Source: JAUPKT01 sp964427855
GTDB lineage: Bacteria; Desulfobacterota; Desulfomonilia; Desulfomonilales; Desulfomonilaceae
DNA length: 15,004 bases
Assembly (NCBI GenBank): GCA_964427855.1
Contig: CAYRVH010000068.1
Coordinates: 1 to 15,004 of the forward strand
Reading direction: 5' to 3'
The notes beneath the pieces are model-generated. The model saw nothing but the letters and a program-made list of their open reading frames with translations, made no database searches and was not told where the DNA came from. Below, one piece after another: positions 7,672-14,824 of the stretch; the first letter of the stretch is position 1, and the number at the start of each line of letters is the position of its first letter. The translations under genes were made by a program, and so were the position numbers.

Positions 7672-7702
7672 AGAGTAATTACTCACGAATTGGGCGCGTT
7701 GT
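7672..7702 (+). repeat. R1 fragment
   Basis: TCACGAATTGGGCGCG here matches the R1 entry segment (TCACGAATTGGACGCG at 5834-5849) with one difference, and the rest of the unit is absent. It lies in the convergent 204-base region between the phosphatase-like gene and terC, which otherwise shows only a weak imperfect hairpin (GCAGCA 7710-7715 with TGCTGC 7737-7742). Confidence 0.4.
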
Positions 7703-7747
7703 GCCAAGTGCAGCAACTTCCACGAACAGAGTCGCGTGCTGCCCCGC

Positions 7748-8518
7748 TCACACGTCACCTTCAGGGGCTTCGAGATCGTTGGACCTCGCCTCAGTGGCAG
7801 GGCCAGCGCCCATCAGCCGCTTGCGGAGACGAAGATTGAGCATTTCCACCGTGGCAGAAAACGCCATGGCGAAGTATATGTAGCCTTTGGGCACATGATG
7901 ACCAAATCCGTCAGCGATCAACACGACGCCTATCACTACCAGAAACGACAACGCCAACATTTTGATGGTTGGGTGACCACTGACAAATTTTCCTATGGGG
8001 GTAGCGAAAAGCATCATTAATCCCACCGATGCAATGACAGCAGCAATCATGACCGCGAGCTTATCCACCATACCAATCGCAGTAATGATGGAATCAAACG
8101 AAAAAACCAAGTCGATGAGCATGATCTGGAAAATTACAGAAGACAATCTGGCTTTTAAGGGCTTTGGGGTTTCTTTCTTGTCGCCCTCAAACAACTGATG
8201 GATTTCCTTGGTGCTTTTCCAAAGCAAGAAAATGCCGCCACCAATGAGAATAAGGTCTCTTCCCGAGATTTCGTGAGCAAAGATCATAAATAGCGGCGCG
8301 GTAAGTCCGATCAGCCACGATAATACAGAGAGCAGACCAATACGCATAAACATGGCGAGGAAGAGGCCGAGCCGCCGCCCAAACTCCCGCTTGCTTCCCG
8401 GCAGCCTGTCAACGAGAATCGAGATGAAAATAATGTTGTCGATCCCCAGGACGAGCTCGAGCGCTGTCAAGGTGAAAAATGCGATCCATGCATCCGGACT
8501 TGTAAGGAGAGTCACCAT
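7748..8518 (-). CDS. TerC family integral membrane protein
   Basis: 256 residues, ATG at 8518 with GAGG in the bases just upstream. It has about seven hydrophobic segments. The TerC family signatures are present: LELVLGIDNIIF (20-31, Glu21 and Asp27 within the membrane), LIDLVFSFDS (134-143, Asp135 and Asp142) and a final 'AMAFSATVEMLN' helix with Glu215. Acidic residues in the membrane suggest metal (for example Mn) handling, as shown for some family members. Tellurite resistance is the historical name only. A cytoplasmic loop (~101-121) is rich in Lys and Glu. The C-terminal tail is hydrophilic, and no CBS or CorC domain is fused. It is a single gene, flanked by repeat-rich intergenic DNA. 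Confidence 0.9.
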   Translation of the reverse strand: MVTLLTSPDAWIAFFTLTALELVLGIDNIIFISILVDRLPGSKREFGRRLGLFLAMFMRIGLLSVLSWLIGLTAPLFMIFAHEISGRDLILIGGGIFLLWKSTKEIHQLFEGDKKETPKPLKARLSSVIFQIMLIDLVFSFDSIITAIGMVDKLAVMIAAVIASVGLMMLFATPIGKFVSGHPTIKMLALSFLVVIGVVLIADGFGHHVPKGYIYFAMAFSATVEMLNLRLRKRLMGAGPATEARSNDLEAPEGDV

Positions 8519-8606
8519 GAAAAACCTCAGAGCTTGTACGGGTTCTCGGAAGTACTCACGAATTCGATGACGTAGCCCTCATTTCAACCACTTTTCTCCC
8601 TGCCAG

Positions 8607-8697
8607 TTCGAGCCCCCCTTCTGTCACTTCCAGCCTCCCCTTCTCTTAGTTCCAGCCTCCCCTTCTCTTAGTTCCAGCCTCCCCTTCTGTCATTTCG
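8607..8697 (+). repeat. Short tandem repeat, about four copies of 21-22 bp
   Basis: The unit CCAGCCTCCCCTTCTCTTAGTT recurs at 8630, 8652 and 8674 (period 22), preceded by a variant copy beginning near 8608. The inner copies are identical and the outer ones carry CTGTCA in place of CTCTTA. The tract is strongly strand-biased (C and T on the plus strand) and runs directly into the R2 repeat. It lies upstream of terC and no gene covers it. Confidence 0.8.
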
Positions 8698-8763
8698 AGC
8701 GCAGCGAGAAATCTTGCCCCGCGAGGAAGATTTCTCACTCGCAAGGCGTCTCACATTCGTCGG
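8689..8763 (+). repeat. Repeat R2, with 10-bp hairpin
   Basis: The copy begins GTCATTTCGAGCGCAGC and contains a perfect inverted repeat, GAGAAATCTT (8706-8715) with AAGATTTCTC (8727-8736) around an 11-base loop. The inverted copy is at 3148-3220. Sequences of this general type, with a 'gtcatttcgagcg' opening, occur as dispersed intergenic repeats in several proteobacterial genomes. Confidence 0.7.
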
Positions 8764-8802
8764 AGCCTCGCTCCTTCAAGCAGAAAATCTTATAGGAATT
8801 CT

Positions 8803-8946
8803 CCAAATTAATCACGAATTCGGCGTCTTTCGCATCATTACGTGATCCTCATCAAAGTAACGATCAATATGAGTTTTCTGGCTTCCCGTTTTCATGGGAA
8901 TGACAATCTGACGTGTGCTATTTCCTGATTTCTTTTGAGAACGTTT
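8803..8946 (+). repeat. Repeat R1, third plus-strand copy
   Basis: It runs from 'TTAATCACGAATTCGGCG' to 'TTCTTTTGAGAACG', with the conserved core TTTTCATGGGAATGACAATCT near 8890. The left arm (GTGATCCTCATCAAAGTAACG) is more diverged than in the tandem copies, so the hairpin is weaker. Downstream, 8947-9049 contains a degenerate 'GTCATTGCGAG' relic and no gene. Confidence 0.6.
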
Positions 8947-9049
8947 ATAGACTTGGCCATACCACGAGATTGCGGGGTTGCGCTCGCAACAACGAACACC
9001 GAAATCCGTCATTGCGAGTGCGCAAATTCTAGCTATGTGTTGAGAGAAG

Positions 9050-9313
9050 TTACTGTTTCTTGGCTGGGTCTTTCTTCCCGGGGGTCGTCTTGGGGCACGC
9101 TTCTGCCTTGGCTTTCTGCGCGTCAGCCTTGGACGCGAAGGGGCCGGCTATGGTTTTGGGACTTTTTTCCTTGAGCTGTACAACCTTGCAGGTTCCTTTG
9201 CTGTCCTTAAGGACGTACCATTGCTTTTCTGCCGCAAGGGCCATTGTCGAGACGAGGCAAAACAACGTGATCACTAATAAGATCAGGAGATTGTTCCAGA
9301 GGCTTTTTTTCAT
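9050..9313 (-). CDS. Small secreted protein of unknown function
   Basis: 87 residues, ATG at 9313 with GGAGG seven bases upstream. A clear signal peptide (MKK start, hydrophobic core 8-24, likely cleavage after ALA at ~27) leaves a mature protein of ~60 residues. The mature part reads 'KQWYVLKDSKGTCKVV...GPFASKADAQKA..EACPK', with one conserved-looking cysteine in each half that could form a disulfide in the periplasm. 'GPF.SK.DAQKAK' resembles the beta-alpha pattern of SPOR-type domains, but it is too short to assign. The tail is Lys-rich. I do not recognise a named family. It follows the GHMP kinase gene by 102 bases on the same strand. Confidence 0.75.
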   Translation of the reverse strand: MKKSLWNNLLILLVITLFCLVSTMALAAEKQWYVLKDSKGTCKVVQLKEKSPKTIAGPFASKADAQKAKAEACPKTTPGKKDPAKKQ

Positions 9314-9415
9314 CGCCGATCCTCCATTCTTAAATTTTCCTCTCTATGCGTCATTTCCCGAGATTTTGCAATTAAAGTTTTTTTCGTCGAACAGTCATCG
9401 CAAATGTTTTTTCTG

Positions 9416-10435
9416 TCACAAGTCTCGGTTTGTCTCCACCTGAACCCCTTTCGTATCGATGGTGAAAGGTATGACGCGGCCTCCGGCCCGTTTTATAGCC
9501 TTTTCCACCCTGGGCCTATCCTCCCGTTCAACCAGGGAGATCATGCAGCCTCCGCCGCCCGCGCCGCAAAGCTTGTTCGCCAAGGCCCCCTCGTCTGCGG
9601 CGGCCCTCATGAGAGATTCCACCATGGGGTTCGTGACCCCACTGGAGAGTTGCTTGCGCAGACTCCATTCCCTCTTTACATAGGCCGGCAGCTTGTCGAA
9701 GTTTTTTTGGGCCAGCTCTCGCGCCAGCTCCTCGCTGAGGTCCCTTATCTGCACAAGGATTTCGGACGTCTCGTTCTCGCGATCTATGAAGCTTTTGATG
9801 ATGTCCCAATTGTTCATGCCGGAAAACCGCGAGGCGCCGGTATAGCTCAGAATGAGCATGTCTTCGAGCGCCTGTTTGTCTCTTTCATCGAGCGCAACCT
9901 CTTGCCTGGTGAATCCGTGAACATCAAAGCGGATAAGACTTAATCCGCCGAAAAAGGCTGCGATGTGGTCTTGGGCGCCGGCGGGGATGCCCAGCACGGA
10001 GGTCTCAATATTCACCGCCAGGTCGATCAACCTTGTTGGATCGAGCGATTGTCTCTCGAGCAGCGCATTCAGGCCGGCCAGCATCGCGACGAGCAAGGCG
10101 CTGGAGGCGCCGAGGCCTGAACCAGCCGGAGCTTCGTTGAGCGTCACGAGCTCGAAGTCCTGGATCGGCCCGAAGGCCTTAATCGTCCGCGCCAACAGGT
10201 TCAGCGAACTCGCGTCGTGCAGCTCTTTAGAGGACCCGACGCGCAGCGATCGCTGGAGATCCTTGGAAACCAGCCTGATCCCCTTCCCCGGCATTGTCTG
10301 AATAGAGGCTCGGCTCATGACATCGATGGCCAGGTTAATAGTGCATCCGCCTTCCATGAGCAGATAAAGGGGGAACAGATCGGTCGTGCCGCCGGCGAAG
10401 TCGATGCGGTTGGGGGCTGTTGCCTCTATGTGCAT
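9416..10435 (-). CDS. GHMP family sugar kinase, heptose-7-phosphate kinase-like
   Basis: 339 residues, ATG at 10435. The three GHMP kinase motifs are intact: APNRIDFAGGTTDL (7-20), the ATP loop EAPAGSGLGASSAL (101-114), and KLCGAGGGGCM (288-298). Asp156 in PAGAQDHIAAFFGG is the likely catalytic base. The first motif with 'FAGGTTDLFPLY' and the overall length resemble the HddA-type D-glycero-D-manno-heptose-7-phosphate kinases and related L-fucose kinase domains. No gmhA, gmhB or hddC gene is nearby, so the substrate is not assigned. The gene starts 2 bases after the LUD gene stops, which indicates translational coupling and transcription from the promoter at 11119-11148. Confidence 0.87.
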   Translation of the reverse strand: MHIEATAPNRIDFAGGTTDLFPLYLLMEGGCTINLAIDVMSRASIQTMPGKGIRLVSKDLQRSLRVGSSKELHDASSLNLLARTIKAFGPIQDFELVTLNEAPAGSGLGASSALLVAMLAGLNALLERQSLDPTRLIDLAVNIETSVLGIPAGAQDHIAAFFGGLSLIRFDVHGFTRQEVALDERDKQALEDMLILSYTGASRFSGMNNWDIIKSFIDRENETSEILVQIRDLSEELARELAQKNFDKLPAYVKREWSLRKQLSSGVTNPMVESLMRAAADEGALANKLCGAGGGGCMISLVEREDRPRVEKAIKRAGGRVIPFTIDTKGVQVETNRDL

Positions 10436-10437
10436 GC

Positions 10438-11079
10438 CTAGTACCCCAGTACTTCGTCCAGAATGCCCACCGTGATCTTGCTGAACATAGGCTGCCTATG
10501 GATGATACTGGTAATGCGGCAGATTCGCTCGGGGGAGTCGCAGTCCATGCAATAGCCTGTTTTCACACAAGGTGTTTTCCTATTCAAACTCATAGCCCGT
10601 ATTGGGCCGGCGGTGTTTTCGAGTCGGCTGATGGCAGCATCCAAGTCGGGTACCAGTTTATTCACCCCCACGATAAGGATGATCTTCTTCGGGCCGAACG
10701 TCATGGCGTTTATCCTGTTTCCGGCCCCGTCCCTGTTGACGATTTCGCCGGTCATGGTCACCGCATTTGCCGAGGAGAGGAACATGTCCGCCTGCATCTG
10801 GCGTCGGCGGCAGTCGAGTTCTTCAGGAGTCCCGGGCTTGAATGCCCAGTGGTCATAGAGGGTTTTGCCCGCCTTTTGGAGCGCGTCAATCGCGCCCAAG
10901 GCGCGTATGGTGTGGGTTCCGGCAATACCCACTGAGGTGCAGTCTGCCGCCTGGTCCAAAATAAAATTCAAGGCTTGCTGGCGGTCGGGGAAAAACTTGG
11001 CTCCAAATCCATGTTTCTCGAGAGATTCCATGGTGGTGTCGATGATGATTTGCTGCTGTTTCTTGACGAATTCGTCCAT
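10438..11079 (-). CDS. LUD domain protein (LutC/DUF162 type), stand-alone
   Basis: 214 residues from ATG 11079, chosen because GAGGAGG sits five bases upstream; a longer frame to 11148 would cross the promoter. The family pattern is present: N-terminal helix 'DEFVKKQQQ', GIAGTHTIRALG near residues 50-62, ADMFLSSANAVTMTGEIVNRDG (central, typical of LUD proteins) and IILIVGVNKLV. A Cys cluster CVKTGYCMDC...ERIC lies near the C-terminus, followed by the ending LGY. The related LutC acts with the iron-sulfur proteins LutA and LutB in L-lactate oxidation, but stand-alone members with this Cys cluster have no defined reaction, and lutA/lutB are absent here. It is cytoplasmic. Pairing with a sugar kinase is the unusual feature. 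Confidence 0.88.
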   Translation of the reverse strand: MDEFVKKQQQIIIDTTMESLEKHGFGAKFFPDRQQALNFILDQAADCTSVGIAGTHTIRALGAIDALQKAGKTLYDHWAFKPGTPEELDCRRRQMQADMFLSSANAVTMTGEIVNRDGAGNRINAMTFGPKKIILIVGVNKLVPDLDAAISRLENTAGPIRAMSLNRKTPCVKTGYCMDCDSPERICRITSIIHRQPMFSKITVGILDEVLGY

Positions 11080-11118
11080 TCTTGCCTCCTCTGTGGGATT
11101 CGATACGTACGGCGTCTC

Positions 11119-11148
11119 AGTATGAGTCCACATCTCTGGAACTGTCAA
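11119..11148 (-). promoter_or_regulatory. Sigma-70 promoter of the LUD-GHMP kinase operon
   Basis: A perfect TTGACA (11148-11143), an 18-base spacer and CATACT (11124-11119) lie on the minus strand. The predicted start near 11112 gives a leader of ~33 bases with the GAGGAGG ribosome site, ending at ATG 11079. It lies in the 96-base gap after the PBP-like gene, so the operon is transcribed independently of it. Confidence 0.6.
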
Positions 11149-11175
11149 CGCGCCGCGGGTTTGTACCGGTATGGT

Positions 11176-13305
11176 TCACTGTTGCGTCGCTTTTGCCGGG
11201 ATAGGCTTTGTTTCGTGCCACATGGAACACCATTCCGTAGGCTGAGTCCCTTTTAAGAAGGCCTCTTTGATGACATGGGGGCATGTGGAGGTCGCAAGGA
11301 GCCCAGAGGCGAGGCAAATCCGTCGAAACACGATGCCATCCGGCGCGTTGTCTTGGTCGGGTGAGGATTGAGGGATTGGAGGAAGCAGCCTGTTCGTCAG
11401 CCTCTTGAACATTTCGGTGCTGACCTTGTGACCTGATGTTCTGAGCAGCAGGGCGACGTCGGTTCGATAGGCAACAAACCATCTCCCCTCATCGTCGGAG
11501 GCTGAATACACAGCAGGAGTCCGCCTCGCCAGGCCTGACTGCCCCTCCATGTCGCCGGCGCCGGAAAAGTCCTTGAGCATGTAATTAACGAGGAACAGGG
11601 CTGTCTGGTCTTTGGGTTTGGAGGCTCTCCTGGAATCATCGTTGAGGCTCGCCACCAGGGTCAGCCCGTCGCCCACTCGAAAGGGAGGGGCAGACCCCAG
11701 GAGCGCCATTGCCGAGTACACCCGCAACACCTCCAAAGGAGTCACTTTTCTGTCCAAAAAAACCTGGTCTGCCTCGGCGCGCGCGGGCGCGCCGAACTGC
11801 TGGATGGCCTCAGCCATCTGCTCACTGCCGATGGTTTGTATGAGCTGCTGGGCAAGCGTCGGCTCCCCGTGATGGAATGCTTGCCTGATCGTCAAGAGCC
11901 CAGGCTGTCTGTCCGGGACGCGTATCTGGGACGTCAGCGTATATCTTGGGAGACGATTCTTTTCTCTCGCCAGAGCCGGCGCAAGAGCCACGGGAAGGAA
12001 TGTCTGGACGTTTCCCCCAGCCCCGTTCCATTTTTTTGACGGCGGGGCAATAAACACGCGTATGTCTCCTGTTTGAGGCGACGCGAGGATGAGAAAGGCC
12101 TTGCCGGCGCTTTCTCCCAGTTTGCGAAGCCCTGCGTCCGCTTCGATCTGCGCAAGAGGATCCAGCGAGGTGACCACGTATGAACTGTCCCGCATCCCAG
12201 AGGCGCTCAGAGACGCGAGCCTTTCTTTGACAAGTTCGACAAATGCCTCAGCCTTCGCCGGCGCATTACCCGGCTTGAGTGTTCGCAACGGACTCTCGAG
12301 GGCTTCCTCATAGGTATCCCGGGAAATCTTGCCCGCTTTGAAGAGGAGCCCTAGCACCATATTCCGCCGCGCCTTGGCCCTGTCGGGGTGTCGATGTATG
12401 TTGATTACGTTCGGAGCCCTGATGGTGGCGGCAAGCAGCGAGCACTCGGAGACGGTCAAGCTCTGTAGGCTCTTGCCGAAGAGGAAACGCGACGCTTCAG
12501 CGACGCCGTGAAGAGGATATGGTCCCCAGTGCCCAAAATACACGCGATTGAGATAATGCTGCAAGATCGTTTTCTTGCTGTAGATGGCATCGGCCATGAG
12601 CGCCAATATCAGCTCGTTGGTCTTTCGCCACAGGGTTTTCTCGGGAGAAAGGATGCACATTTTCACGAGTTGCTGAGAGATGGTGCTGCCCCCTTGCACA
12701 TATTTGCCTGCTTTAAGGTTCGTGATAAACGCGCGTTGCGTGGAGGCGATATCGATTCCGGGGTGGCTGAAAAAGGCCGGGTCTTCCGTGAGCACGATGG
12801 CATCAATGAGCAATGGAGGGACATCCTTGAGNNNNNNNNNNCGGCATAGCTCGGCAATCCCATCAACACTTGCGACGTGAAGAAGCTCCGGTTCAAGGAC
12901 AATTTGGGTTGCCTCTTCCTGAGACCTGAGCAACCTAATAGATCGAACCTTGTTCCAATCCAGGGCTAATGAAACGGGGCCGCTTACTATACCGTGGCCT
13001 TGTATGGGGCAGTATTTGAGGTACATATTGAAGGTGGATCCAGAGCGATTCCATTGTCCTGGGTCTTTCAATACCACATCGGTTTCGTATTGACCCAATC
13101 GCGTCAGTCGCTCCGGGAGCCGGATCGAGTCTATGTCGTCGCCGACGCGCACTATGCGAGGGGCTGCATATATGAACATGGGCCTTCGGTGAAGTTTTAC
13201 TTCGAAAGTCCAGAACAGCATTCCCGCGAGCACTGCCAAATAGCCGACAGCAGCGACGAGGCAAATAAGGATGATTTTTTTCGCTACGGAGAGAACCTTC
13301 TTCAT
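11176..13305 (-). CDS. PBP1b-like peptidoglycan glycosyltransferase with degenerate transpeptidase domain
   Basis: 709 residues from ATG 13305 (GTG 13317 is a possible alternative), crossing a ten-N gap. The layout is one membrane anchor (9-33), a UB2H-like domain (~42-140), a GT51 glycosyltransferase domain (~160-330), a transpeptidase-like domain (~400-640) and a Cys-rich tail ending EWCSMWH. GT51 motifs are intact: catalytic Glu174 in TEDPAFFSHPGID (the usual EDR is EDP), GGSTISQQL (205-213), second Glu231 in RKTNE, LNRVYFG and RAPN. In the transpeptidase domain all three motifs are lost. SxxK aligns with QTFL (434-437), SxN with HHG (478-480) before EPT, and KTGT with RTPA (595-598), although the surrounding WFVAYRTD and 'GLLATSTCP' pattern is kept. 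It should polymerise glycan strands from lipid II in the periplasm without cross-linking or binding penicillin. Reads as a single gene upstream of the LUD promoter. Confidence 0.88.
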   Translation of the reverse strand: MKKVLSVAKKIILICLVAAVGYLAVLAGMLFWTFEVKLHRRPMFIYAAPRIVRVGDDIDSIRLPERLTRLGQYETDVVLKDPGQWNRSGSTFNMYLKYCPIQGHGIVSGPVSLALDWNKVRSIRLLRSQEEATQIVLEPELLHVASVDGIAELCXXXXLKDVPPLLIDAIVLTEDPAFFSHPGIDIASTQRAFITNLKAGKYVQGGSTISQQLVKMCILSPEKTLWRKTNELILALMADAIYSKKTILQHYLNRVYFGHWGPYPLHGVAEASRFLFGKSLQSLTVSECSLLAATIRAPNVINIHRHPDRAKARRNMVLGLLFKAGKISRDTYEEALESPLRTLKPGNAPAKAEAFVELVKERLASLSASGMRDSSYVVTSLDPLAQIEADAGLRKLGESAGKAFLILASPQTGDIRVFIAPPSKKWNGAGGNVQTFLPVALAPALAREKNRLPRYTLTSQIRVPDRQPGLLTIRQAFHHGEPTLAQQLIQTIGSEQMAEAIQQFGAPARAEADQVFLDRKVTPLEVLRVYSAMALLGSAPPFRVGDGLTLVASLNDDSRRASKPKDQTALFLVNYMLKDFSGAGDMEGQSGLARRTPAVYSASDDEGRWFVAYRTDVALLLRTSGHKVSTEMFKRLTNRLLPPIPQSSPDQDNAPDGIVFRRICLASGLLATSTCPHVIKEAFLKGTQPTEWCSMWHETKPIPAKATQQ
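12832..12841. other. Assembly gap (ten N)
   Basis: Ten unknown bases fall between residues Cys154 and Leu159 of the PBP-like protein. Both sides stay in one reading frame if the gap is ten bases. The codon after Cys154 begins CG and is therefore Arg if the gap is real size. The spacing to DVPPLLIDA agrees with PBP1b-like proteins, so the true gap is probably close to ten bases. Confidence 0.95.
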
Positions 13306-13441
13306 GCCACAAGCCACCGGCGCGAATCCAGATTAAAAGCACGCGCCTGACTGACGTTCATAGTGGTGAATGCATTCAAAAGCAAGGGCGCGCGACAAGC
13401 GCTCTTCTAATCATCCGCCGTTTTCGAGACTTCCACCACGA

Positions 13442-13466
13442 CGAGCGATGATTCACGAATCGCTCG
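13442..13466. other. Perfect 8-bp inverted repeat in the 13306-13605 intergenic region
   Basis: CGAGCGAT and ATCGCTCG flank a 9-base loop, and the whole could be an operator-like site or a hairpin. The 300-base gap otherwise shows no gene on either strand. The site is about 140 bases upstream of the PBP-like gene. No function is assigned. Confidence 0.35.
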
Positions 13467-13576
13467 CCCGCAAAGGGAAAACGCTTCTTGTGTTCCTGTC
13501 CTACGCGAAGGCGGTTCTTGCAGAAATTGTGAGAACTGCCGTAATAAGTTGCAGCGTTTCACAAAGGAGAGCCGAT

Positions 13577-13602
13577 AAAAATGCCTCTTTCTTTTTGGGG
13601 CA
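13577..13602 (-). terminator. Likely intrinsic terminator of the MoxR-VWA operon
   Basis: On the minus strand, immediately after the VWA stop codon, TGCCCC pairs with GAGGCA (one mismatch) around a 9-base A-rich loop and is followed by TTTTT. The stem is short, but its position and T-tract fit a rho-independent terminator. Confidence 0.45.
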
Positions 13603-13605
13603 GCG

Positions 13606-14799
13606 TCAATTCTTTTGCATCAGGCTTGCCACGGCGCGGTCGAGCCCATCCAAGGTCAGCTCGAACATGGGGAAGATATTGGCGATGACTCCTATGGTTC
13701 TCGTCACCGGCCACAGATGGGGAGGCGTGGGATTCAGCCAGACGCTGTGACGAAACATCTGTCTGAGAAAATTGAGTCGATCGATACTTGGGAGCCCGCT
13801 GCGTTCTTCAATGTGTATCGAGCCGTCAGTAGCCATGAGTTCGTAGGGCGCCATGCTTGCGTCTCCCACGATAATCAATCGAGTTTCAGGATCCCATGTG
13901 GCGAAGTCTTGAACGCGCTGCGCCTTGTAACGCCGCGGAGGGTCTTCCCACACAAAATCGTATATGGTGTTGTGGAAAAAGAACGTCTTCAAATCTTTGA
14001 ATTGGGCGCGCGCATAATTGAAAAGAAGCTGGACTATTTCAACGTAGGGATCCATAGACCAGCCGCCGTTGTCGATCATCAATATTACCTTGAGCCGATC
14101 GCGCAGACTCCGGTCGAAGACGATCTCAATCTCGCCGGCGTTCTTTGTGGTGGCTCGAATCGTCTCATCTACATTCAGTCTATCCTTTGGGCCGACGGGC
14201 ACAAGCCTCCTGAGTCTTTTTAACGCCTCGCCGATTTGGGCCTGCGTGAGCGGCGCGTCGAGGGAATAATCACGATATCGCCTCTCCATGGCCACCTTTA
14301 CCGCGGATTTGTTCATGGAACGTCCGCCGACGCGCATCCCTCCTGGATGGAAGCCGGAGTGACCCACTGGAGACGTGCCTCGAGTCCCGATCCATCGACT
14401 TCCGCCGTGATGGGCTTCTGTCTGTTCTTTGAGACGATCGAGAAAATATTTGATCAGCTCGTCCGGCGACATGCTTTTGAGCTGCTCCTGGGTCATACCC
14501 AAGGCGTTGGCCAAGGCCTCCGGATCTTTGAGCCATTCTTCCAAGAGCGCTCGAGCAGTTGCCTCTAATTCCACAGCTGTAAAATCAGGGAGTTCTGCTC
14601 CACGGAAAAAATGAGCGAATAACTGATCATACATGTCGAAGTATCTCTCACTTTTCACGAGGATGGTACGCGCCGCGGAATAGAAATCATCCAATCCCTT
14701 CACCAAGCCGGTCTTCAATGCCTCATGGAGCTTGAGGAAGGACGTAGGTGTCACAGGAATGCCCGAGTCTCTCAGCAGATAGAAGAAATCGACGAACAT
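13606..14799 (-). CDS. VWA domain protein, CoxE-like, partner of MoxR ATPase
   Basis: 397 residues, ATG at 14799. The N-terminal helical part (1-130) and a Gly/His/Arg-rich linker (130-165) precede a von Willebrand A domain from ~235. The MIDAS-like site is MIDNGGWSMD (241-250), with Asp243 and Ser248 in place of the classical DxSxS; this NGGWS form is the usual one in this subfamily. Further family landmarks are FFFHNTIYDFVW (283-294) and VGDASMAPYEL (311-321, Asp313). Such proteins pair with MoxR-type AAA+ ATPases as chaperone-like systems that assemble or insert metal cofactors into enzymes, for example CoxD/CoxE in CO dehydrogenase maturation. Its target here is unknown. The gene starts 25 bases after the ATPase gene ends. 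Confidence 0.9.
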   Translation of the reverse strand: MFVDFFYLLRDSGIPVTPTSFLKLHEALKTGLVKGLDDFYSAARTILVKSERYFDMYDQLFAHFFRGAELPDFTAVELEATARALLEEWLKDPEALANALGMTQEQLKSMSPDELIKYFLDRLKEQTEAHHGGSRWIGTRGTSPVGHSGFHPGGMRVGGRSMNKSAVKVAMERRYRDYSLDAPLTQAQIGEALKRLRRLVPVGPKDRLNVDETIRATTKNAGEIEIVFDRSLRDRLKVILMIDNGGWSMDPYVEIVQLLFNYARAQFKDLKTFFFHNTIYDFVWEDPPRRYKAQRVQDFATWDPETRLIIVGDASMAPYELMATDGSIHIEERSGLPSIDRLNFLRQMFRHSVWLNPTPPHLWPVTRTIGVIANIFPMFELTLDGLDRAVASLMQKN

Positions 14800-14824
14800 A
14801 AGCTATTCTCACATCAAATGGCCG

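Noticed and set aside
7710..7742. Terminator between the convergent genes
   Set aside because: The stem is only 6 bp around a 21-base loop and has no T-tract on either strand.
8607..8697. Possible CRISPR array
   Set aside because: The units are contiguous with no unique spacers and no cas gene is present, so it is a simple tandem repeat.
8812..9012. A 66-codon minus-strand frame
   Set aside because: It translates the third R1 copy and a neighbouring repeat relic and has no credible ribosome site.
13615..14223. A 202-codon plus-strand frame
   Set aside because: It lies wholly opposite the VWA gene, whose motifs are intact.
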